From Rhypophila decipiens (lineage: Eukaryota; Ascomycota; Sordariomycetes; Sordariales; Naviculisporaceae), in the NCBI GenBank assembly GCA_033297075.1, contig MU858045.1:1116001-1180000 (forward strand): a DNA stretch of 64,000 bases, in the 5' to 3' direction. The notes below the pieces were generated by a model that was not told where the DNA came from, ran no database searches, and saw only the letters and a list, made by a program, of their open reading frames with translations. Made by a program: the position numbers and the translations under genes. Shown in pieces: positions 20,658 to 30,424 of the stretch. The stretch's first letter is position 1. The number at the start of each line of letters is the position of its first letter.

Positions 20658-21181
20658 TAAAGGGGATAAAGGCAGGTCGCAACCGGTGCTAGCTGACATC
20701 TGTGGGTCTTGATGTATAACTTGCTCAGCCTGCTTTTGGAGAATAAAATGGAATTTGAATTGCCAAATAAGGTACATGTAGGGAAGATGGAAACAAGGGC
20801 TTATGGAAATAAAAGATGGAAATACAAACATGCAAATTTCCATCCACCAGCTTCTTTGGCCCGAATCATGAATGTTTTGCGATCGGTCAATGGTGACCGA
20901 GGACCAGACCTTGCTGCAGCGACGGACAAGGGATTTTGATAAACTTGCTCACTTGTCGAAACCGGTTTCTCAGACCCAAAGAAAGAAAAGTTCGGACTCG
21001 CGCTGTGTTATATGGAGATATCACGGGCAGTAATACGGGTATTAGCACCCCCTCCAGGTCCGTCTTGTCATTCTCGGGCTTGTGAAGCCGGATCTTCGAT
21101 ATGCAGGGCGAACAGAACCGATCAAGGGTCTAGACCCCTTCGCTTGTAACCGGACGTGATATTACACGCGTACACAGTGTA
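20658..21181. other. 3' flank of FAD oxidase
   Basis: AT-rich sequence between the FAD oxidase stop codon and the transposon relic. No gene is seen. Confidence 0.5.
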
Positions 21182-21183
21182 TA

Positions 21184-21870
21184 CACCTCGGCCGGGGTTA
21201 ATTTTGTTAGATCGTTTACTTTGCAGGGGGTCAGCCGGGGCCACTTTTCTATCAAATTCTATGACATACCATTTTCCCCCGCTAATTTAAGCCACCTACG
21301 CATTTCAACAACAACGTACCACCACCATAGAAAATACTAGAAGAAGTACAAGGAAATAAAAACCGGCGTTTTTTCCCACTGAATTACGATATTTTTACCA
21401 CATGACTCACCAAACCATCTGAAAAAACTGCCCTGAATTACCGAACTATGGCCAGTCAAACCACCGATTCAGTGGTCAGTCAACCACCACCACCAACAAC
21501 ACCACGTCGTCGTCGTCTTTCAATTACTGCCCTACTCAATTCGCCCTCATCAACGCCGTCAACAGTCATCGCCAAAAGAGCCAAAAGAAGCGATTTAACA
21601 AGAGATCAACGCATCGGAATCAAAGCGTTGCACGATTTCGGCCACACAGCCGAAGGACGGCATATTGACTATTGAATCATTGATCCTGCCAATTGAAGCC
21701 GTTGTTCAAATTGACGATTTTCCTGACGTTCAATGTGGGTCAAATGGCTACAATAAATGGTTGAAAAACGCCTATTTGATGCCTTATTTATTGTGAGCAT
21801 ATGGCCAAACCCAACTTGGCTTAGGGGGCTTGGCTGTACCAAACTAACAAAATTAACCCCGGCCGAGGTG
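21184..21870 (+). mobile_element. Tc1/mariner-type deletion derivative
   Basis: A 687-bp element bounded by perfect 27-bp terminal inverted repeats (21184-21210 and 21844-21870, beginning CACCTCGGCCGGGGTTAATT) and flanked by TA on both sides (21182-21183, 21871-21872), the hallmark of Tc1/mariner insertion. It contains the start of a transposase-like frame and, in another frame, a short C-terminal-looking remnant (about 21655-21799), so the catalytic DDE core is missing and the copy is non-autonomous. Confidence 0.88.
21448..21675 (+). pseudogene. Truncated transposase N terminus
   Basis: A 75-aa frame from a good ATG with a Pro/Arg-rich start and the segment RSDLTRDQRIGIKALHDFGH, which resembles the N-terminal helix-turn-helix of fungal Tc1/mariner transposases. 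The frame stops shortly after; coding-like sequence resumes in another frame (NGYNKWLKNAYLMPYLL), as expected if an internal deletion removed the DDE domain. Confidence 0.65.
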
Positions 21871-21872
21871 TA

Positions 21873-22994
21873 CATAGATTAGCTCAGGTCCGCCAAGATG
21901 ACTTTGAACTTGCTCAAAGGAACAAACATGTGCAATTGGTTTGTGCCATTGTCTAGTTGCTTACAGTCTTACACCATGATGGACTGTGTTAGGGGACTCT
22001 CCGACTTCCGAAGCTGGGCACACAGTCATGCCTACACTACCAAGATAAATCTCACGTCATGGTGTAAACTCAATTTCATCTCCCCAGAGGGACACAATGC
22101 CATCATGTGCTCATCACTTTCTCCCGAGATCTTGAGAAAATCCCGTCGCACAATTCCAATTTCCCATGGAGAAATGGCACGATTAATAACGACCACCGGG
22201 TGGGCTTCCCGTCCCAGATCCCTCGATGGGGCCACATTTGGGTCACTTGACGAGACGGCGCCAACCTTGTCGATGCTACCATGGCGCATCTCGAGTCTTG
22301 AAGTGTATTCGAGTACCAGAAAACACATCCCCAACTGGGATCAGTCTTGTCTCGGCGCTGCTCTCTCCCCTTGATGCCAAGTTCCACAGGTGCGGGTTCA
22401 CAGCGTCTCGACCAATCACGTCCCGTCTCACACACGCACGGATGAGGTTATCGCCATGTGGCCCCCTCGTATGGAATCTGCCAGAATCAGTCGACATTCT
22501 ATATATCCATCGACCCATTTGTGAAATCGAGTGGCTTCCGGAGAGGAGCAAGTGTGCTTGCGGGGTTCACCAGCTGCAGTTCCGTTGTCCAATCAGAGAG
22601 GCCCCCCCCCCGGACGCCAACCACAACGTCCAAGAAGGTGCAATTCACACTTTCACACTTGTCTATTACATTTCCATCTCACCCGGCCATGCACTACTTG
22701 GGCATAAGAGAGAGCCAGCTGCTCGCCATGGTTGTGCTACCCACGCTCATGGTCAAGTATAAAGTCGACCAATCCGCCGTCATCAGGGTCTCTGCCTCGA
22801 TTCGTAATTCGCAGCCAAGCCTGAGTGGGATAAAATCACGAATTGACCATCATTACGGTCCAGAGTTTACCTGGATTGAGCAAGAGTTGATTTGATTTTG
22901 ATACAAGTGTATTCTTGAACATCCCGAGCCCACCATCTTGTTGTGCAAACAGGATCTCATTGCATAACCAAACAAGGAAACACCTCCATCAACA
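21873..22994. other. Intergenic, promoter of endosulfine gene
   Basis: No gene is supported. A run of ten or more C occurs near 22605. The distal part is presumably the endosulfine promoter. Confidence 0.45.
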
Positions 22995-23528
22995 ATGGAC
23001 ACCACTCCCAAAATGAACTCGCCCAAGGTCAACATCAATGTAAGTCCTCTCTTCTTACCCCTTTCATTCATCTGCCCGGCCCACACCCCATAACAAGAAA
23101 AGAGCCGCCCTTTGTGCCAAGATATTTCACAGTACACGTGTAAGTTGACTGACAACCCATGAATCACACAGGCTCTCACGCCCCAAGAAGCCCGGCTCTA
23201 CCGTCTCTACGGCCGGGTGCCCTCCCAGTCGCACCACTTTGCCAAGCACCTCAAGGAACGCAAGTACTTTGACTCGGGTGACTACGCACTCTCCAAGGCC
23301 GGCAGAGCCGACACCGTCGTCGGGTCGTTGCACCCAGTTCCACAAAACATTCCTCATCCACGTTCATTCTCTCTGGCATCCTCTCCAGCCAGCAGCCCTA
23401 CCGGCACTGTCATGCCGTCCTTCTCCCGGAGCGGGTCGTTTTCAAGTTCAGGACCTGAATCACCTGGTGAGGTCGTGAACCGCCACGCGCCATCAACTCC
23501 CCGCTCTGGCGCTGGGGCTTCGACGTGA
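22995..23528 (+). CDS. Endosulfine-family PP2A inhibitor (Igo1/ARPP-19 type)
   Basis: A 133-aa protein in two exons (22995-23039, 23172-23528; intron GTAAGT...CACACAG, 132 nt). After phosphorylation by a Greatwall/Rim15-type kinase, endosulfines inhibit PP2A-B55 at mitotic entry or in quiescence (family knowledge). The core is intact: LTPQEARLYRLYGRVPS, then LKERKYFDSGDYALSKAG with target Ser50 in FDSGDY, then SLHPVPQNIPHPRS. The C-terminal 60 residues are a Ser/Pro-rich disordered tail. The first exon codes for only MDTTPKMNSPKVNIN. Confidence 0.94.
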
Positions 23529-24046
23529 TCATATCATGCCTCAGCTGACCAGCTGAAAGGACTTGCTGAATGTATCGATAAAGAAGTGTATGACTAGAGC
23601 GTCTACTGTCTATCTGGTCTGGGAAAACATGTCATTACGAAGTTGGCTTTCTCGTTTGGGGAATTACCTAATATGGGGTCTGAAATTATTGGCGTTGTGG
23701 TCAGGTATGATCGGTTAACCAACAGATTGCCAGCTGTTATTAAGGGTCGCGTTGGTAGAGTTCTATCGTGGGATGAATTCGAGGCGTTGTGGGTTCACTG
23801 GGTTGGTTTACTTGGAGTTTGGGTTTCGGATTCTCATGTTTGTTTATACCCCTATTCCAATGAAATCGAAGATATCATCTGTTACAAGCACGCACTCTTT
23901 GACTCTTTAGTCTTCACGTTGATCACCCTGCTGTTCACGTCGTCATTTGAGCGTGGCTTTGAACCTTTCGTTATGAGGGTCATTGTAACAATCAAAAGAG
24001 TATATGAAGCCTGCACTGTTATTACTGTACGAAGCAGTATAGCCAA
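23529..24046. other. Convergent 3' intergenic region
   Basis: AT-rich space between the endosulfine gene and the HET-type remnant. A + frame of 163 codons (23643-24134) overlaps the neighbour's 3' end and is not convincing. Confidence 0.5.
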
Positions 24047-25387
24047 TCAATCACCGTCACCGTCGGTTTCCTTCTCACGGGCAACATCATCCTCAAAATT
24101 CTCGTACGCTGTTTTAGCATCCTCGGAGAGATAGCGACTGCGTGGTCTTGGCGGTGGAAAGTTGGGCAAATGCAGCCGGACCAACTCAGTCTTGTCCGCA
24201 CACTGGCACGCCGGTGTCGCCCACATCATTCGGCCGACGATCCGGCCCTTCTTCTCCAACAGAGCCATTCCGTTGGGGATCGACATCCGGTACTGCAGTC
24301 CTGGGATCCGATAGGCATTGGCACCGTGCAGAGCTGCGGCCGAAGGGCCAAAGGCGCAGACGCGAAAGGGTGAGGTTTGCAGGCAAGTTGTACAAATTAT
24401 CCCCACGACGTGGTTGAACTCACGGCCGTGCATGGTGTTGTATCGACCAAGACACGAGGCCAAACGGCTCTCTGGCTCATCACCGCTGATGCTGGACAGC
24501 GACAGGACAGAAGCAAGCCACTCGGCCCCTTGGGGTCCCTCGATGGGCCACCAGTCGTGGCGTCGTCCCGGGCTGTCGTACCGTGCCTTGAGAGCGTCCT
24601 CAACAGCCGCGAGATTCCCAGTCGTCTCCAAGTTTTGCCGGATGAGCTCGTAACTCAGACCATAGAGCCTGGTGCCGATCGATGCCACAAATTCCTCAAA
24701 ACTTGGCCCGGTCAATTCCAAGGTCATGGCGGCACAGCGAGAGAAGTTTCTCATCGGATCGCCGGTTGTGCCACCGCCGTTGGCCTGATGCACCATGATG
24801 ACGCGACCCATCTTCTCAAGCCGTACTGTCAGCATGTTCCGATCTTGGCTGAAAGTTAGCTCGTCAGCAAAAGTCGGGCCGTTGATCTGCTCGCCCAGCT
24901 CCCAGGTGAAGACATCGTTATAGCCGGCATTCAGTGCGTAGTCCGGATGGGCTCGGGGATCCCCGTCATCCCCTAAATCGGGCATCGTGAGGAGAGGGCT
25001 AAAGTCACCAGCCTCCAGACAGCCCCTTGCAAGCTCGGCAATCTCGGTGCGGACATCGTTCCGGAAGGGCAGCTGCGGAGTCGCCGTCACGATTCCACTC
25101 AGCGCCCAGAGAAAGTCGCTCGCGTCTCGACATTCCCGTTTGGCGAGGAGGGCAAAGGCCATGGCAAAGCTCGTCCTCTTGAGTGCCTTCACTCCCGCCA
25201 GAGGCCCAAGGTTCCATGGCACCAGATTCCGCCCGATTTGAACCTTTTGCTCCAACTCGTAGACAGTCTTGTGCTTCTTCAGCTCTTGCTCCCAGACCTC
25301 GTTCAGTCTTCCAAGGAAAACGGGGTCGCTTGGTCTCCCCACAGGCTCGTAAGCGGCAGTCATCATGCGAACATTGCCATATCTCAT
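24047..25387 (-). CDS. C-terminal part of a HET-type protein, probably truncated
   Basis: A 446-aa frame from an ATG at 25387. It resembles the region behind the HET domain in large fungal incompatibility-type proteins: DPVFLGRLNEVWEQEL, VQIGRNLVPWNLGPLAGVKALK, FAMAFALLAKRECRDASDFLWAL, and later blocks ending with a Pro/Arg segment and acidic tail. The HET signature itself is not in this frame. It lies just upstream in another frame (25388-25730) and stops in the middle of the domain. The simplest reading is an internal deletion with a frame change, leaving a 446-aa remnant that may or may not be expressed. Confidence 0.5.
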   Translation of the reverse strand: MRYGNVRMMTAAYEPVGRPSDPVFLGRLNEVWEQELKKHKTVYELEQKVQIGRNLVPWNLGPLAGVKALKRTSFAMAFALLAKRECRDASDFLWALSGIVTATPQLPFRNDVRTEIAELARGCLEAGDFSPLLTMPDLGDDGDPRAHPDYALNAGYNDVFTWELGEQINGPTFADELTFSQDRNMLTVRLEKMGRVIMVHQANGGGTTGDPMRNFSRCAAMTLELTGPSFEEFVASIGTRLYGLSYELIRQNLETTGNLAAVEDALKARYDSPGRRHDWWPIEGPQGAEWLASVLSLSSISGDEPESRLASCLGRYNTMHGREFNHVVGIICTTCLQTSPFRVCAFGPSAAALHGANAYRIPGLQYRMSIPNGMALLEKKGRIVGRMMWATPACQCADKTELVRLHLPNFPPPRPRSRYLSEDAKTAYENFEDDVAREKETDGDGD

Positions 25388-25730
25388 CGCCGTCCTCGTC
25401 TCTTTTCTCTCGCATCAGTCCAGCGTAGATGTTGACCGGCGATTCGATACTGTGTTGTCGCGCGCGAAGCGGCTGCGGCGAGTGCTGTCCTTGCATCTGC
25501 GTCACAGACATCTCGCGGTCCCAAATATGAGATATGGCCGTGAATGCAATATTTTTGCTGAGAATGTAGTCTAGGTGTCTGTCGAAAATTAAAATGTCCC
25601 TGTCGTTTCCCAGATGTGTCGAGATGACGGCACTACAGCCCAGAGACTCGAGCGACAGACCCTGGGCTGTCCGACTCGATAGGTTCGGACGAGTGCCGTC
25701 TGGTCGAAATCTTTGCCACACACAAGACAT
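25388..25730 (-). pseudogene. HET-domain N-terminal remnant
   Basis: In the frame from 25730 the sequence GLSLESLGCSAVISTHLG, FDRHLDYILSKNIAFTAISH and IYAGLMREKRDEDGDEIW looks like the start of a HET domain (AISHIWD block). The next HET blocks (the WIDTLCI-like and VWTLQE-like segments) are absent. Coding continues from 25387 in another frame with post-HET sequence. Expected order is right and the middle is missing, so a deletion is inferred. Confidence 0.5.
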
Positions 25731-28197
25731 CGCAGGCTCAAAGGTTCAGGTTCATACCATAAAGTCTCGAGATCTGGTATGTCGGAGGAGGATTTGAGCG
25801 TATCCATTTCGAGCTCGCTGTCTGTCTCGGGCTTTGCTGATGTTATTCGAAGGCGGAGAACAGCGTGAAATGTCAATCAGATCTAAGATGGAAAGTAGCG
25901 CCTGGCTTCCTTTAAGAGCTCATGGGCCAGCTATTTGCTTCTGATGTAGTGCTCTAGCGAAATCCTACAGCGCAGCCAAGACCTTGGCAAGGTGAAGACT
26001 TCCTCCTGCCGCCTGCGTCGCCGTCGCACTCGTTCTCGACATATCTCATATTCCATGAGCCCAGGAGTCCCACTGAACCGGCAGGTTTGGGGTTTCGATT
26101 TATGCCTCAAAGCTCGATAGTCCAGAAATAACAAACCTTTGAGCCTTTATGTACGACGGATGCTCAACAGCCCAAGGAGGATTCTGTCGAGCACGGGTGC
26201 TGCGCTCCAAACAAATGCCCGTTTGCCGCCGAGCTGGTTTTAGGCGCCCTGGCAGAAGGCGGCCCCAAAGGTTGACCAACGCAGTTGCCTTGCCAAGTTG
26301 TCGTCATACATAACCATACCTAACGAATCAACACAAGCCTAGGGTTGCGTATCCGTATAAAGGCGTGGGAACTTGGGAACTTGAGGTGAAACCACTAACA
26401 CTCCTGAATTAGGCTTAGGCTCATCACTTTGCAGGATAACAGGGGCATCGAAGAATCTAGAGATGAATACCCCGTACGGAGTAGGTCAATGATTGTGTCG
26501 GACTGACTCTGTAAATATCTATCTTGTTACGACGTACTTGATCTCGATGGCAGTTTCTGAAAGGGGCTATATATATCTCTTGAATCCATCTGTTAACTGT
26601 ACCTTGGGTCCATGATCCATCTAATGTTTGTTCAATTGTTAAACAGCCCAAACGTCCCATCTTGGCTTTTTCCTGTTTTATATACTAGAATCTCTCTACC
26701 TGGCGAGCTGTTCTGCCTTGATTATTGATACTGGGGCCGTCTGCTTTTTATGAATATGGCTAAAAATATAGTTATTTCTAGTTCCAAGGAGTGTGATAAG
26801 GTTCTATATAGCGGTTCTCCAACTGGGTGTAAATCCAAGTAGTCTATGTTAAAATGTAAGGCTAGATCGAGTTGAATTAGTGGGATATTGGCCTTCTTGT
26901 TCATCCATTTGCTTTGCAGTTTGCATTTAACAAACTTGGCTTGTTCGGATCTCCGGTTACTGGGTCACAATCTCCATTGCCAAGAGGACCTGTTCATTGT
27001 GTAGCTTGGATGCACGGAATCCCGGCATGCGATCTTTGTACAATAAGGGAATATCTTTATTGACAATTAGCATTATGTTTCGAGATAACGGTTTATGATA
27101 AGTCCTTGTATGTTGGTGCTGATTCCTCAAAGAAAGGTCCGCATTCGGGCTTCATCCCATGGCAGATAACAAATGAAAGGCCGCGGGGGGCCCATGATGC
27201 ATCTTGAGGGTGTGATGGTTGGCTGGAGATTGGGACGTTTTGAGAGGATTGCTTCATGCTTGTAGCATAGTAATACTAATACCAAGTGCATTTCGAACAT
27301 GACTTTGACGAACAAGGGTGGTGGTGATAGCTACTTTTTGCTGGACCTGAAATTCATGTCATCGAGTGACACAGTCTACGATACTACCCTCCGATAAACA
27401 AGCATCAGACTAGTGTTTGAACCCTCCAATAAAAGGCGCAGATCAAGTCTCGAAGAGGAAGTTGTAAGTGACGAGACGTCCAAAACCCGTTGAAGATGGT
27501 GTAGCGGGGAGTGCCGAAGCGGAATCTAACCGGCGAACCCCCACTAAATCTTTCCAGAACCAATACCGAATGGTCGACAGATGCATGTATTTCCAGATTC
27601 TTCCCTGCCGAGTAACCATGGTGGTCTCTGGACTCTGGCACGCCCACGCTTGCACGCCTGCGGTAGACAAGCTTTTACTGGCGCTCCTCTGCTCCTTGGC
27701 CATATCAGGGATGGGGCCTGATAAGATCGTCAATAAACATGCAGGTGTTGCTTGTTTCGAGCTCTTTTCCCCACTGGGCTACCACTCTAGTAAGCATAGT
27801 CTGGGTCCTACCTTCTATGCCAGATTATGATCCACCTCTGGGAAAGACAGTACGGTACTGCACATGCCGGCGAGGACCGCCTTCATTCGATCACGACATT
27901 TGGAAGTGGCCTCCTTCCTCACACAGTTAGGCTATCAGGCAGGTGAAATTGTCTGGAAGAATGTCGTTGTGGTCACTGTTGATTGCTCGGTATTGGATCT
28001 GCAGTTCAATGAGACGGCGAGCGGGAGCTTATCAGTGATTTCTCTCAATGATGCAATTGACAGTGGTTGGTTGCCTGCCCGCAATCCAGTTGAACTTGCT
28101 TGAGATGTATATAAGGAGCCCATCATCTCCTCTCTCCTCAGTCAGGACTATTACAGACAACTCCACCAGCATCTCTCTGCCTTGACCTCCGAACAAC
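25731..28197. other. Gene-poor, partly AT-rich region
   Basis: No gene is supported over about 2.4 kb. The first 150 bases may hold further HET remnant (a minus-strand LRCLVCGKDFDQ segment). From about 26450 to 27120 the sequence is visibly AT-rich with many stops; no terminal inverted repeats were found. The last part is the GH25 promoter. Confidence 0.45.
28108..28114 (+). promoter_or_regulatory. TATA box of GH25 gene
   Basis: TATATAA followed by GGAG, 84 bases before the GH25 start codon, in a typical fungal position with CT-rich sequence between. Confidence 0.55.
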
Positions 28198-28944
28198 ATG
28201 AAGTCATTCGTCCTTGCTGCCACTGCCCTTGTCGGCGCTGCCCAAGCCGCCGTCCAGGGATTCGATGTCTCCCACTATCAGTCCAGTGTCAACTTTGCTG
28301 CGGCTTACAACTCTGGAGCTCGCTTTGTGATCATCAAGGTGACTTTGAGCCCAAATCTTCCATCACCTTGTTACCATGCAGTGGGCTGTACTAATCGCGG
28401 CGGATGACAGGCAACCGAGAGCAACAATTACATCGACCCCAAGTTCAACTCTCACTACACTGGTGCCACCAGTGCCGGTCTGATCCGGGGCGGATACCAC
28501 TTTGCTCACCCTGGTGCAACGACGGGTGCGGTGCAGGCCGACTACTTCATTGCCCACGGCGGTGGATGGTCCAGCGACGGCATCACCCTCCCGGGCATGC
28601 TGGACCTCGAGAACGCAAGCGGCTATGCTGCCTGCTGGGGTCTTTCGCAGAGTGCCATGGTCTCTTGGATCAAGGCTTTCAGCGACCGATACAGGTCCAG
28701 GACGGGAGTCTACCCCATGCTCTACACCAATCCGTCGTGGTGGTCGTCCTGCACGGGCAACTCCAACGCCTTTGTAAACACCAACCCGCTTGTGCTGGCC
28801 CGCTATGCCAGCGCGCCTGGAACGATCCCCGGTGGCTGGCCGTATCAGACCATTTGGCAAAACTCGGACTCGTACGCCTATGGGGGTGACTCTGATATCT
28901 TTAACGGAGACTTGGCCGGGCTGAAGCGGTTGGCCAAGGGCTAG
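28198..28944 (+). CDS. Secreted GH25 muramidase (lysozyme)
   Basis: A 224-aa secreted glycoside hydrolase family 25 enzyme of the Chalaropsis type, which cleaves the beta-1,4 bond of N-acetylmuramic acid in bacterial peptidoglycan. Signal peptide MKSFVLAATALVGAAQA. Exons 28198-28338 and 28411-28944; the intron is 72 nt (GTGACT...GACAG), and the join reads FVIIKATESNNYIDPKF, a family hallmark. Catalytic acids are visible: Asp23 in GFDVSHYQ, Asp112 and Glu114 in MLDLEN. Length is normal for a catalytic domain alone; there is no binding module. The likely role is nutrition from, or defence against, bacteria. Confidence 0.95.
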
Positions 28945-29123
28945 GAATGGGTCTTGAACCGGTGAATACAGAATGCATTATGTTTGTCAAGTCTTGGGAA
29001 TGGTTCATGAACTGTGTGCAATAATCAGGTAGCAACATTAACACAAAGTTGGGTCTCGGCCCTCTATGCCGCGGGATAACCATGGCTTCCGTCCCGGTCT
29101 TTCAAGTCTGCCACTCCTCATGC

Positions 29124-30221
29124 TCAGTCCTTCCCCAACGAAGCCAAGAAACTTGCACTTGGCGCAAAGAAAACACAGCCAGTCAATGGCGTAGAATAAT
29201 CGAGCAAACGATCATGCAACCCAGGCGGATTCCCAATAAACATGCGCTCCAGCATCCGCTCAATGACCCACAACCTAGCCGAGTATCCAATGAAATATGT
29301 ACCAAATTCGCCTCGCCCTGGTGACCCAAACGGCATGTTGTCTCTTAGGATGCCATACTCGTTTCCATCCGCATCTTCGACGGTCGTCAGGGTTTTGTGA
29401 GCAGCTTGCTTGCCCTCGTCTGCATCATCCAACTCGACGTTATCCCACTTTCTGCGTCCGATGATGGCCTCTTGCATCTCGGTTGGAAGACTGCTCCACC
29501 TCTTCATGTCGTGCACGTATTTCTGCACAACAATATAGCTTCCGCCAACCTCTGCCTCTGCCCTGACATCTTGACCCGTGGCAGATTCGTCCCGAGTGAT
29601 GAGCACTGCCTCATTCACCTCCTCCCCGACAGGGTTTGCTGTCCCGTCGACGAAGCCCAGGAGGTCCCTGACGTCAAAATATCGGAACCCTTCCGTGTCA
29701 TCTGCTACCTCGACTTCATCACCCAGCAAGTCCAGAAGCTGCTTTTCGAACTCAAAGTTGAGATCCCGTCTTTCGGAACGGATATGGAAGAGCAAGTCCC
29801 CAGGCGTTGAGACAGCGGTATGGACCCGGCCCTTGATCTCGCGAAAGGGGTGTAGCTCGGCGGGCTTTGGGGTCCGAGGGAGGAGGGCCGACCAGGCATT
29901 GGAGCCAATGCCTACTGTGCACGAGAAGGAGGCGCTTAGATCGCGAATGGCCACATTTTTGGAGAGGTCGGCAACAGATGAGATTGTGGAGCGGATGGTA
30001 TCGGCCGAGGAAGGAGAATAAGGGTGGATTATTCGGAGGACGAGAAATGTTGCTGATGATGTCAGGGGGGCCGAGACATTCTGTGGCGTGATGGGAACAC
30101 GGCGAGACATGTTCAATCTGGGGGAAGGGTCTGGTCGAAACTGGCGTTGGAGAGCTCGATGAGGGCCGAAGAATGACCTTTGAAATCTCCTTGCAAATGG
30201 AACAATCCTTAGAGCGCCCAT
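29124..30221 (-). CDS. DyP-type (YfeX-like) heme peroxidase
   Basis: A 365-aa dye-decolourising peroxidase of the bacterial-like B/YfeX group. Family blocks are in order: GDLLFHIRSERRDLNFEFEK, FRYFDVRDLLGFVDGTANP with the distal Asp in the GxxDG motif, VGGSYIVVQKYVHDMKRW, the proximal-His region KQAAHKTLTT, ILRDNMPFGSPGRGEFGTYF with the distal Arg, and RMFIGNPPGLHDRLLDYS. The first 37 residues, before MSRRVPITP, are Arg-rich, lack acidic residues until Asp31 and look like a mitochondrial presequence; an internal start at 30110 would make a cytosolic form. No secretion signal. The gene has no intron. Confidence 0.9.
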   Translation of the reverse strand: MGALRIVPFARRFQRSFFGPHRALQRQFRPDPSPRLNMSRRVPITPQNVSAPLTSSATFLVLRIIHPYSPSSADTIRSTISSVADLSKNVAIRDLSASFSCTVGIGSNAWSALLPRTPKPAELHPFREIKGRVHTAVSTPGDLLFHIRSERRDLNFEFEKQLLDLLGDEVEVADDTEGFRYFDVRDLLGFVDGTANPVGEEVNEAVLITRDESATGQDVRAEAEVGGSYIVVQKYVHDMKRWSSLPTEMQEAIIGRRKWDNVELDDADEGKQAAHKTLTTVEDADGNEYGILRDNMPFGSPGRGEFGTYFIGYSARLWVIERMLERMFIGNPPGLHDRLLDYSTPLTGCVFFAPSASFLASLGKD

Positions 30222-30424
30222 ATTGTACTTGCACGTCCAAGATGTAGAGTGGGAACAAGCAGTAACATTACCAATGTCGTCCCATATCGGACATCAGTCG
30301 GCATTAAACGTATGTTCCGTCCGGATTGCTTACTCACCCTGCATTCTGGCTAGGGCATCTCCGCCTCCGGATGTCAAATGTTCAGTCAACATGACATACA
30401 TGGCGAAAACCAAGGCCCGTGGAT

